Assembly (NCBI GenBank): GCA_946482165.1
Contig: CAMLQS010000107.1
Span: forward strand, 1-14,664
Source: an uncultured Verrucomicrobiota bacterium
GTDB taxonomy: Bacteria > Verrucomicrobiota > Verrucomicrobiae > Opitutales > Opitutaceae
Direction of reading: 5' to 3'
DNA length: 14,664 nt
This document shows, piece after piece, positions 1 to 10,090 of this stretch. The translations under genes were made by a program, and so were the position numbers. The notes beneath the pieces were generated by a model. The model had not been told where the DNA came from, made no database searches, and saw only the letters and a program-made list of their open reading frames with translations. The stretch's first letter is position 1; each line of letters opens with the position of its first letter.

Positions 1-1524
1 GTTCCAGGCGCGGCCGGCGGGGATCCAGTCGTCGGCACCCTGGCCGGGGCGCCAGGGGGCGTCGTTATATTGGTATACGACGGAGCCGCGCTCGCCGACG
101 TCGTGGTCGAGGGGGATGTTGGCGAGGGGCTTGATGACGGAGCCGTCGGTGCGGCGGAGGGCGCCGTCGGCGTAGTAGAGATGGTAGAGGGAGTTCGCGA
201 CGTCGCGGGGGTGGCCGTCGGTGTAGCTGATGTCGACGCGCTTCAGGTGGTCGGAGGCGAGGCGGACGTAGGGGCGGGTGCGGCCGGAGCCGCTGCCGAT
301 CAGCTGGCCCGAAGGGAGCCAGGTGGCGCCGAGGTCCTCGGATATGGTCAGCGTAGGGTTAAAATTGATACAGCGGTGGAAGTTGTAGATCCGGTTGTTT
401 TCGCCCGCGAGGCGGTAGGTGTTGTTGTAGGTGTTGGCGGCGGGGGTGGGACGGACGATTTCGGGGCCCCAGTCGGCGTTGGAGGCGGGGCGGGGGACGA
501 GGGAGGTGCGCTGGTAGAATTGGGGGCCGGCGATGTGCTTGGCGTAGAGGGCGAGAATGCGGCCGTCGGGCAGAACGGTGAGGGACGGGTTGTTGTGGTC
601 GTCACGCTGCTCGGATGCCGGGGTGCTGATCACCATGTGGAAGGCCTTGCCGTCGGCGAAGTCGTAGCGGGTGACTCCGTAGCGGCCGTCGGAAAGGACG
701 TAGCCGGAGTAGACGGATCCTTGGTGGACGATGGCGCGTTCGTCGTTGAACCAAGTCCAGGCTCCGTCGGGGGCGATGCGGACGGCGCCGGCGGGGATGG
801 CAAGGCGGGCGGGAGCGGCGGCGGGCACGGGGACGGCGGCGGCGGTGGGGCGGACCGCTCCGGCGGCGGCCGGGGCGGCGGGCGTCGCGGCCGTGGCCGG
901 AATGGCGGCGGCGCGGGGATCGGCGAGGTGGAAGCCCTCCAGCCAGCTGCGGGCGCTCCAGGTGGTGTCGGTGCCGTCACCGTCGTCCGAATACAGGCGC
1001 AGGATTCCGTCGTCGGGGACGGTGACCTCGCCGAGGAAGCCGAGATACTGGTGGCGGTTGGAGCCGGACTCGCCGCTACGGCCGAGGTCGAGGATCCGCC
1101 CCTCGGGCATGGTCCGAGTGAAGGTGGCGAGCCGGTCTGCGGAGAGGCCTGCCTTGACCTGCCAGTTTTGCGAGGGGACGGAGAGGAATGCGACGTAGAC
1201 GGCGTGTCGGGAGCCGGGCTTGAGGCCGGCGACCGTGGTGACGAGGGGAAGCGCGTCGCCGACGCCATCGTTGGCGTCCTTCTCGAAGACCTCGCGGTGG
1301 CCGGCGTTGTCGAAGCCGAATCCGGAGCGTTTGCGCCAGAGGGGGCCGCCCGCGAAGCCGGAGGCGGCGGGGTCCTCGGTGAAGAAAGGGCCGGCGGAGC
1401 CGTCGGCGGGGGCGGTGTTGGCGGCGTCGATGTCGACGAAAACGCCGGGAGGGAGGGAATCCGCGCCAGCGGCGACGGTGAGCGCGAAGAAAGAGATGAG
1501 GCCGGGGATGAAGCGAAAGGTCAT
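1..1524 (-). CDS. Secreted BNR-4-type beta-propeller protein with N-terminal duplicated module (3' end outside window)
   Basis: Partial gene: it starts at 1524 and is open to base 1, giving 508 codons without a stop. Residues 1-21 are a signal peptide (hydrophobic core LISFFALTV, likely cleavage after AAGA), so the protein is exported. Residues about 25-206 are a module shared with the upstream gene (FEKDAND, NWQVKAGLS, LYSDDGDGT). Residues about 207-248 are an Ala/Pro/Val linker. From about 249 the sequence looks like the BNR-4 beta-propeller family: DGAWTWFNDERA at about 253-264, DDHNNPSLTVLPDGR at about 308-322 and SEDLGATW further on. Relatives with this fold include sialidase-like proteins and ulvan lyases of PL24/PL25, but the reaction here cannot be assigned; His310 in DDHNNP is worth testing as a functional residue. 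It follows the other two secreted genes on the same strand after a 53-bp gap and is probably third in their operon. It has no Shine-Dalgarno sequence; the start is preceded by cgcccctctcc. Confidence 0.82.
   Translation of the reverse strand, partial: MTFRFIPGLISFFALTVAAGADSLPPGVFVDIDAANTAPADGSAGPFFTEDPAASGFAGGPLWRKRSGFGFDNAGHREVFEKDANDGVGDALPLVTTVAGLKPGSRHAVYVAFLSVPSQNWQVKAGLSADRLATFTRTMPEGRILDLGRSGESGSNRHQYLGFLGEVTVPDDGILRLYSDDGDGTDTTWSARSWLEGFHLADPRAAAIPATAATPAAPAAAGAVRPTAAAVPVPAAAPARLAIPAGAVRIAPDGAWTWFNDERAIVHQGSVYSGYVLSDGRYGVTRYDFADGKAFHMVISTPASEQRDDHNNPSLTVLPDGRILALYAKHIAGPQFYQRTSLVPRPASNADWGPEIVRPTPAANTYNNTYRLAGENNRIYNFHRCINFNPTLTISEDLGATWLPSGQLIGSGSGRTRPYVRLASDHLKRVDISYTDGHPRDVANSLYHLYYADGALRRTDGSVIKPLANIPLDHDVGERGSVVYQYNDAPWRPGQGADDWIPAGRAWN
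907..1452 (-). repeat. Duplicated protein module, copy A (N-terminus of the BNR-4 protein)
   Basis: Encodes residues about 25-206 of the BNR-4 protein. It aligns without large gaps to copy B (1587-2129), by eye about 60% identical at protein level, with matching DNA as well. Conserved points in order: PPG[VI]FVDI, PFFT, GPLWR, GFGF, FEKDAND, VYVA, LSVP, WQVKAGLS, SGSNR, QYLGF, LYSDDGDGT, TW and W-L-[ED]-GF near the end. The glycine and aromatic spacing suggests a beta-sandwich of binding type; no known family is claimed. Confidence 0.85.
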
Positions 1525-1577
1525 GGAGAGGGGCGGAATGGAAGGGCGGAAAGGTGAATGCGGGGAGCGTGAAGGGA

Positions 1578-2678
1578 TCATTCGCCGGCGCGGGGGGCGC
1601 CAAGGAAGAACCCGTCGAGCCAGGTGCGGGTGACCCAGGTGCGCTCGGTGCCGTCGCCGTCGTCGGAATACAGCCAGAGCGCGCCGTCGGGGCCGACGGT
1701 GGCGTTGCCGACGAAGCCGAGGTATTGGTTGCGGTTGGAGCCGGAGTCGGCGCTCACGCCGAGGTCGATGACGCGGTTGGCGGGGCGCTTGGGGGTAAAG
1801 AGGGTGAGCTTGTCCGGAGACAACCCGGCTTTGACTTGCCAGTCTTGGGTGGGAACGGAGAGGTAGGCGACGTAGACGCCGTAGGAGGCGCCGACGGGGA
1901 GGTCGCGGGCGATGGTGACGAGCGGGGAGGCGTTGCCGATGGCGTCGTTGGCGTCTTTCTCGAAGATGTCGCGGTTGCCGCCCATGTTGAAGCCGAACCC
2001 GGTGCGCAGGCGCCAGAGGGGGCCGTTAAGGAACCCCGGGTCGGTGGCGTCCGTGGTGAAGAAGGGGTCGGGAACGCCGCTGACGGTGGTGGTGTTGGCA
2101 TAGCCGATGTCGACGAAGATTCCGGGCGGACTTTCGGCTTCGTCGGCGGCCCGGAGATGAAGGGCGTTGAGTCGGGTGCGGTTGTCGTCGTTGCAGTCCC
2201 TGAAGCTGATCTCGTAGCTGGATTTGCCGTCGGACTTGAGGGAGTAGAGTGCGGGAGCGGTGGAGAGGGCGTGCTTCGGCACGACGACCTGCTGCGGCTG
2301 TCCCGCGGGACCGGAGGCGATCTCGATGGCGCCGGGATAAGAGCGGTCGAAGTGCCATGATTCGACGATGTAGTTGCCGGCGGGGAGTCCGTCGATGCGG
2401 ACGACGATGACCGCGCCGTCGCCATCGAGAGACGCGAAGTCGCGCAGCATGGGGTCGTGGAACTCGCGGTTGCGCGCGACGATGCCGTCGCCGAGCAAGG
2501 TGAATTTCACCGGGCCATTGACGACGCTGGCGCCGTCGCCGGCGGGGAGCACTTGATGGAGCGTGGCGAGAGGGGAGTCGGGCGATTGGACGTCGAGCCA
2601 GGCAACGTCGGCATATCCCGCGGTGGCGGCCAGGGACGCGAGGAGCAGGAGAGCAGGCTTGGTGGTGCGGAGTTTCAT
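1578..2678 (-). CDS. Secreted two-domain putative glycan-binding protein
   Basis: A 366-aa protein. I place the start at 2678 and not at the upstream in-frame ATG (2765), because only this start puts a signal peptide at the N-terminus (MKLRTTKPALLLLASLAATA, likely cleavage near residue 23). Residues about 24-178 form a first domain ending in NRTRLNALHLR, which resembles galactose-binding or malectin-like beta-sandwiches; this is a fold guess. Residues about 184-364 are the module shared with the downstream BNR-4 protein. No catalytic motif of a known hydrolase or lyase was recognised, so a binding or accessory role in the same glycan pathway is the likeliest reading. It lies 108 bp after the beta-galactosidase and 53 bp before the BNR-4 gene, same strand. 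The upstream region is C-rich (ttttccacccacaacacgac) and has no Shine-Dalgarno sequence. Confidence 0.85.
   Translation of the reverse strand: MKLRTTKPALLLLASLAATAGYADVAWLDVQSPDSPLATLHQVLPAGDGASVVNGPVKFTLLGDGIVARNREFHDPMLRDFASLDGDGAVIVVRIDGLPAGNYIVESWHFDRSYPGAIEIASGPAGQPQQVVVPKHALSTAPALYSLKSDGKSSYEISFRDCNDDNRTRLNALHLRAADEAESPPGIFVDIGYANTTTVSGVPDPFFTTDATDPGFLNGPLWRLRTGFGFNMGGNRDIFEKDANDAIGNASPLVTIARDLPVGASYGVYVAYLSVPTQDWQVKAGLSPDKLTLFTPKRPANRVIDLGVSADSGSNRNQYLGFVGNATVGPDGALWLYSDDGDGTERTWVTRTWLDGFFLGAPRAGE
1587..2129 (-). repeat. Duplicated protein module, copy B (C-terminus of the two-domain protein)
   Basis: Encodes residues about 184-366 of the two-domain secreted protein. It matches copy A in length, order of motifs and much of the DNA. 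The module is C-terminal here and N-terminal in the neighbour, so the copies lie close together, about 135 bp apart on the DNA. A tandem duplication followed by different fusion partners is a simple explanation (inference). Confidence 0.85.
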
Positions 2679-2727
2679 GTCGTGTTGTGGGTGGAAAAGG
2701 GGGAGGTCCCAGGCGGGATTCAGAGAG

Positions 2728-2754
2728 GGGCGCGCCTGAAAGCGGGGCGCGCCC
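2728..2754. other. GC-rich intercistronic hairpin
   Basis: GGGCGCGCC (2728-2736) pairs perfectly with GGCGCGCCC (2746-2754) across a 9-nt loop. It lies in the 108-bp gap between the beta-galactosidase stop and the next start. There is no T-run on either side in the direction of transcription, so it is not a standard terminator; it may protect or process the mRNA, or lower expression of the downstream genes. A 12-base match to part of it (CGGGGCGCGCCC) lies at 6117-6128, just upstream of the beta-galactosidase. Confidence 0.5.
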
Positions 2755-2786
2755 AATGGCGGCAATGCGGAAGCGCCGGTGGCGCC

Positions 2787-6212
<3,426 letters not shown>

Positions 6213-6325
6213 GCGTATTCATTCCGGTCGAAGATCCGGCCCCCCCCTTTTTGCCGCTTCGGCGGGGGCGGCGGTCGGACAGGCGGGAGAAGCGCCGTCA
6301 GCGCGGCCGACGCGGCCGCGCATGA

Positions 6326-6345
6326 TGTATTACAATGCTGATACA
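6326..6345. promoter_or_regulatory. Candidate operator palindrome TGTAT-N10-ATACA
   Basis: TGTAT (6326-6330) and ATACA (6341-6345) are perfect inverted half-sites, centres about 15 bp apart. A second reading is the compact near-palindrome TGTATTACA at 6326-6334, which resembles GntR-type sites. The AT-rich patch stands out in very GC-rich surroundings. It is 225 bp from the beta-galactosidase start and 246 bp from the start at 6591, so it could serve either unit. Confidence 0.35.
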
Positions 6346-6427
6346 CGCGTCGGTCGCGCGCACGATTTTCGGTCGCGGCGGCGGAATCGGGGCGTGGCGA
6401 CGGCCTCTGAATTTACGAGGCGACGCC

Positions 6428-6444
6428 TTGGCGGAATCTGCCAA
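6428..6444. promoter_or_regulatory. Inverted repeat TTGGCGG-AAT-CTGCCAA
   Basis: Two 7-base arms that match at six positions flank a 3-base centre. It lies 146 bp upstream of the first gene of the pilus-like operon. It could be an operator for that operon; no regulator family can be named from it. Confidence 0.3.
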
Positions 6445-6590
6445 CCTATGCTCGTATCTTGGCCGTCGGTGAGCGGCGGCGGCCGGGCTTTCGCAGGCAC
6501 CGGAAATTTCCCGCCGTCCCTCGCCGGAATCACCGGGGAGTTTGTGCGTGACGCTGAGGGTGGCTTGCCCAATCCTCCCATCGTCCCCTC

Positions 6591-7241
6591 ATGAAGATAC
6601 CCTCGATCCTCGTGCTGTTTCCCCTGCTGGCGTTGACTTCGGCTCCGCTCACGGTGTCTGGCCAATCCACACTATCTTCGCCGACGGCTTCCGCCGAGGG
6701 TGGGGATCATATCGAGATTACCGGGGTCAAATTCGCGGCCGCCCGCAGCCCGTTGGGGGATACCTGGCTCGAAGCGGAGGTGGAAGTTACGGCTCGTCCG
6801 GGAGGCCGGGCGGTGATGGGCGAGTTTGTCGACAATGTCCGTGTTATCCTAAACCTCGGCTTTGAGGTCGGCGACGGGGGGAGCAAGAAATGGGCTTTTT
6901 ACCGCGCCAACGTCGAAGCGGTCAGCCTCGAGGGAGGCGTGAAGTCGGTTTTTCGGTTCTATCTTCCTCCTGAGGTCGTGAAGCGAGACCGCCTGCCGAG
7001 CGGCGACGCCGGGAAGCACTACGTCATCGAATTTGAAGTCGGCGGTCGGCCCACGCCTCCGATGAAGGGCAGCGCTTCCGCGAAGTTCGCGAGCGAAGAA
7101 CTGCGTCGAAACCTTTTGTCGAAGGTCGCCTCCGAGGGCGCCCGCAACGAGGGCGTGCTCGTCCCTCAGCATCTTTCGCCTTTCGCGCTCGATTCGCAGC
7201 GCCGCGCTCCCAGCGTCGTTCGTCGCGACGGTTTGCGCTGA
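6591..7241 (+). CDS. Amuc_1102-family pilus-like protein
   Basis: A 216-aa protein with a signal peptide (hydrophobic core ILVLFPLLALTSAPL, likely cleavage near residue 24), so exported. Recognised as Amuc_1102-like from FVDNVRVILNLGFE (79-92), FRFYLPPEVVKRDRLPSG (121-138) and its position just before a PilM gene. As I recall, the Akkermansia protein has an immunoglobulin-like fold and is counted with the pilus-like locus; its molecular role is not established. A beta-rich core (about 38-155) fits that fold. The basic C-terminal tail (about 170-216, SQRRAPSVVRRDGLR at the end) looks disordered. It is first in the operon, 81 bp before the pilM-like gene. The start lacks a Shine-Dalgarno sequence and follows cgtcccctc. 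Confidence 0.8.
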   Translation: MKIPSILVLFPLLALTSAPLTVSGQSTLSSPTASAEGGDHIEITGVKFAAARSPLGDTWLEAEVEVTARPGGRAVMGEFVDNVRVILNLGFEVGDGGSKKWAFYRANVEAVSLEGGVKSVFRFYLPPEVVKRDRLPSGDAGKHYVIEFEVGGRPTPPMKGSASAKFASEELRRNLLSKVASEGARNEGVLVPQHLSPFALDSQRRAPSVVRRDGLR

Positions 7242-7254
7242 TATTTCGGAACCT

Positions 7255-7265
7255 TAAACCGTTTC
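7255..7265 (+). promoter_or_regulatory. Second copy of the LacI-type motif, upstream of the pilM-like gene
   Basis: TAAACCGTTTC has an AAnCGnTT core and is identical over 11 bases to the minus-strand reading of 6202-6212. It lies 57 bp upstream of the pilM-like start. Either a shared regulator touches both units or this is chance in GC-rich DNA. Confidence 0.25.
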
Positions 7266-7288
7266 GCGGCAAGTTTCGGCTTGCTGCG
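7265..7288 (+). other. Intercistronic RNA hairpin before the pilM-like gene
   Basis: CGCGGCAAG (7265-7273) can pair with CTTGCTGCG (7280-7288) over 9 bp with one G-U pair, loop TTTCGG. It is not followed by a T-run, so it is not an intrinsic terminator. It could be a processing or stability element that sets different levels for the first gene and the rest of the operon. It begins on the last base of the LacI-like motif. Confidence 0.4.
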
Positions 7289-7322
7289 TATTCCTCCTGC
7301 TGAAACACACAAATTTTCCCCT

Positions 7323-9053
7323 ATGTCTTTACCCCGCGTTCTCGCCGTGGACTGCGGCGCCGGTCATCTTGCCTGCGGGCTCTTGACCAGCGACAAGTCC
7401 GGACGTCTGCAACTCGAGAAAATCGCCCTCGACGCCTTTAATCCCGACGCTTCGCTAGAGGCCGACTGGACGGGGATGATCGCCCAAGCGCTCTCCGAGA
7501 CCGCTCGGCGTGAAAAATTCGCCGGTGCCGCGACGATCGGGCTCCCCGGCCACCACATTCTGGGGAAGTTTATCAAGACCCCCTCGGTCGAGGAGTCGAA
7601 GCGCTCGAAAATCGTCCAATTCGAAGCGCAGCAGAATATCCCTTACTCCCTCGACGAGGTGGTGTGGGATTATCAGGTCGTCGCCGAGCAGGGCCTCGAT
7701 CTCGAGCTCATGCTTGCCGCTGCGAAAAAGGAGGTCGTGCAGGGCGCATGCGACGCACTCTCCGGAGCCGGCCTTAGCGTGGTGTCGGTCCTTCCCTCAA
7801 GCGTCGCCGTCCTTCGCTGCTTCCGCTACAATTATCCCGAGGTGTCGGGTAGCGTGATGATCGCCGATATCGGCGCTCGCTCAACCAATCTCATTTTCGC
7901 CGACAACGACCGCTTTTTCGTCCGCACCATCCAGCTCGCCGGCAACACGCTTACCCAGGCTATTGCCGAGGAGCTGAAACACGACTTCACCCACTGCGAG
8001 ACCATCAAGGTGCAGGTGCTTGAAGGAGACAGTGAGCTGCCTGCCAGCTCTCCGGCGCGCACCGCGGTCTCCAATGCGGTCGCGGCTTTCGTTTCCAAGT
8101 TTCATCTCGAAATCACTCGTTCGGTGGTGAATTACCGCCGTCAAAGCGGCGCCGAGCAGCCGACGGCGCTCTATCTCACGGGCGGCGGCTCCATGCTCGC
8201 CGACCTTCCCGACCAGCTTCAGGAGCGCCTGAAAATTGGCGTCGAGCGGCTTGATCCCCTTCGCAACGTCACCGTGGCTCCCGGCGCAACGCAGGCGATC
8301 GAAGCGGCCTCGGCTCTAGCCAGCCTCATCGGACTCGCCGTCCCGGCCGACCCGAAACACCGGAGCATCAACCTCCTTCCCCCCGCGCTCGCGAGCCGAC
8401 TCGCGTTTAACCGCCGCCAGCCCGTTTTGCTCATGGCGGCCGGATTGGTCGCGGTGGCTTTGCTGCCTCTGGTAATCCAGTCGTGGCGCACGGTGGCCGC
8501 GGCTCGCGACCAGATCGATCATATCAAGCAGGAGTCGCTCCCGCTCCAAAGCAACCAAGACAAAATTCGCGCCCACCTTGCCGCCTTGGAAGAGGCGAAG
8601 ACCGAGATATTGGGCGTGCAGAGCCTGGCGGAGTCGAAGAACAATTGGATCAACTTTTTCTCCGACCTTCAGGACCGCTTGGTGAAGGTGGAGGATGTCT
8701 GGCTTGAGAGTCTTTCGGTCCTTCGTGCGAATACAGGCACGAGCCCCGATGGCGGCGGCGGCGGATTGTTCGGTGGCTCAACGAACACCTCTGCCGATCC
8801 GGCGGCGACCAATCCCGATGGCACGCCAATAAAGCCTGTGCTCCGGCTTCAATTGAGCGGGCGTTTGCTGGACCGGAAAAATCCGGTCACGCGCGTCTCG
8901 CCCGATGCCTACGAGCGCGTGAAGAGCCTGCTGGCCAGCTTCGTCGATTCCCAATTCATCTCCGCGGTCGAGAGGGAAAGCTTCGATCCAAATACTCCAG
9001 GCATCCTGCGCTTTGACTTCATCCTTGTGATCGATCCCGCCCGTCCCCTCTGA
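7323..9053 (+). CDS. pilM: PilM-PilN fusion ATPase/inner-membrane assembly protein (Amuc_1101-like)
   Basis: A 576-aa protein. ATG 7323 is chosen over the in-frame TTG at 7281 because PilM-like sequence begins at once (RVLAVDCGAG). Residues 1-340 are an actin/FtsA-like PilM: phosphate-1 loop AVDCGAGHLACG (8-19), SHS2-like part with GLPGHHILGKFIKTPS and EAQQNIPYSLDEVVWDYQV (101-119), phosphate-2 loop ADIGARSTNL (181-190), adenosine loop YLTGGGSML (284-292). Residues 349-353 are INLLP, the short motif by which PilN normally docks on PilM, here in the same chain. Then come one membrane helix (about 367-386), a coiled coil (about 390-440) and a periplasmic PilN-like domain (about 440-576) with a Gly/Ser/Thr/Asn insertion at about 471-500. 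It joins cytoplasmic ATPase to periplasmic scaffold. The next gene begins 4 bp after its stop. The start is preceded by aattttcccct, without a Shine-Dalgarno sequence. Confidence 0.88.
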   Translation: MSLPRVLAVDCGAGHLACGLLTSDKSGRLQLEKIALDAFNPDASLEADWTGMIAQALSETARREKFAGAATIGLPGHHILGKFIKTPSVEESKRSKIVQFEAQQNIPYSLDEVVWDYQVVAEQGLDLELMLAAAKKEVVQGACDALSGAGLSVVSVLPSSVAVLRCFRYNYPEVSGSVMIADIGARSTNLIFADNDRFFVRTIQLAGNTLTQAIAEELKHDFTHCETIKVQVLEGDSELPASSPARTAVSNAVAAFVSKFHLEITRSVVNYRRQSGAEQPTALYLTGGGSMLADLPDQLQERLKIGVERLDPLRNVTVAPGATQAIEAASALASLIGLAVPADPKHRSINLLPPALASRLAFNRRQPVLLMAAGLVAVALLPLVIQSWRTVAAARDQIDHIKQESLPLQSNQDKIRAHLAALEEAKTEILGVQSLAESKNNWINFFSDLQDRLVKVEDVWLESLSVLRANTGTSPDGGGGGLFGGSTNTSADPAATNPDGTPIKPVLRLQLSGRLLDRKNPVTRVSPDAYERVKSLLASFVDSQFISAVERESFDPNTPGILRFDFILVIDPARPL

Positions 9054-9057
9054 CCCC

Positions 9058-10086
9058 ATGGCCAGCTTCAAATCACACCCTTTCTTCTACACCTCGCTGC
9101 TCCTCATCGGCGCGGTTACCGCTGGAGAGGCTTGGCTGGTTTTCAGCCAGCGCTCTCAGGCGGCCAAACTCACCGAGGAGATCGCCCAAAAGCGCGAGGC
9201 GCTCGATTCCTTCGCGCGGCAGCAGCCATTCCCCTCCAGGGAGAACGTGGGGCTCGTCGAGACCGACCGTCGCGAGGCCGAGAAAACGCGCGACGATATT
9301 CGCAGTCTTCTGCGTGCGACCGGGCCGACTGCCGAAAAGCTCGCGGCCGCTACGGTGCCGGCTACGTCGACCGATACGTGGTATGAGATTAACAACTACG
9401 TCGAGGGCGTTCGCAGCGCGGCCCAAAAGGCTGAAATCACGCTGCCCGCGGAGAACCGTTTCGGGTTCTCGCTTTATGCACGAGAAGGTCCGACAAATCG
9501 GGATCTGATTCCCTTGGTCTTTCGGCAAAAGCAATTTGCCGAGTATCTCATGGGCGTGCTGATCTCCGCGGGACCTCGCGAGATTCTGTCCCTCCAACGC
9601 GAACATCCGCTGACACCTGCTGAAAAGCAGGCGGTGGCAGACGCGATAGCCGCCGGCCAGCCCGCCCCCTTTGCCTCTTCGGGCACAAGCGACGGTGGCG
9701 ATTACTTCACGATCGATCCTCGCACCTCTGCTCGCGTGCCGGGCTTCGTGGAGACGACTCCGTTCCAGATGAGTTTTGTCGGCACGACCGCCTCCCTTCG
9801 TTCCGTTCTCAACCAACTCGCGAAATTCGAGCTTCCGGTTGTCGTTCGTTCGGTCGAGGTGGAGTCGCTCTCTAGGCCTGACGACACGCGGAGGCAGACC
9901 GAACGAACTCCCGTCAGAACCGCTGTTAACTTGAGCACCGAAGACGCCCCAAGCGGCGAAACGGTGGAGCCGGCGAAACCGCTAGTTGATCAAACCGACT
10001 CCCGTTTCGTCGTCACCGTCGAGTTCATCTCTCTCGTGGACAAGACCCCCGTCAATTCCGAGACCCCGGCCGCTTCGACCCCCTGA
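9058..10086 (+). CDS. Amuc_1100-family (PilO-like) inner-membrane pilus protein
   Basis: A 342-aa protein with a short cytoplasmic start, one membrane helix (about 8-29), a coiled coil (about 30-90) and a periplasmic part. The layout is that of PilO/GspM. Two stretches fit Amuc_1100 as I remember it: TPFQMSFVGTTASLRSVLNQLAKFE-type sequence at about 234-258 followed by VVRSVEVES (262-270), and FVVTVEFISLV (317-327) near the end, consistent with the last ferredoxin-like domain. It is somewhat longer than the Akkermansia protein (about 317 aa from memory), with extra sequence around 180-230 (TPAEKQAVADAIAAGQPA and a polar stretch). Amuc_1100 is known as the surface protein that signals to host immune receptors; whether this homologue does so is unknown. 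Stop-to-start spacing is 4 bp on both sides (TGACCCCATG and TGAGCCCATG), so translational coupling is likely. Confidence 0.83.
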   Translation: MASFKSHPFFYTSLLLIGAVTAGEAWLVFSQRSQAAKLTEEIAQKREALDSFARQQPFPSRENVGLVETDRREAEKTRDDIRSLLRATGPTAEKLAAATVPATSTDTWYEINNYVEGVRSAAQKAEITLPAENRFGFSLYAREGPTNRDLIPLVFRQKQFAEYLMGVLISAGPREILSLQREHPLTPAEKQAVADAIAAGQPAPFASSGTSDGGDYFTIDPRTSARVPGFVETTPFQMSFVGTTASLRSVLNQLAKFELPVVVRSVEVESLSRPDDTRRQTERTPVRTAVNLSTEDAPSGETVEPAKPLVDQTDSRFVVTVEFISLVDKTPVNSETPAASTP

Positions 10087-10090
10087 GCCC

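Noticed and set aside
70..1557. A 495-codon + strand open frame opposite the BNR-4 gene
   Set aside because: Composition is almost only Gly, Val, Ala, Asp and Glu, as expected from an antisense frame of GC-rich DNA; the minus strand encodes the signal peptide, duplicated module and propeller.
1554..2360. A 268-codon + strand open frame opposite the two-domain protein
   Set aside because: Same antisense artefact; its similarity to the previous shadow only mirrors the real duplicated module on the minus strand.
6240..6265. C-run and T-run next to a small GCCG/CGGC hairpin, as a possible terminator
   Set aside because: The T-run precedes the hairpin on the + strand and the stem is only 4 bp, so neither strand gives an intrinsic terminator.
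6330..6665. Short open frames in the divergent intergenic region
   Set aside because: No signal peptide, domain or start context was seen and they overlap the credible start at 6591; treated as non-coding.
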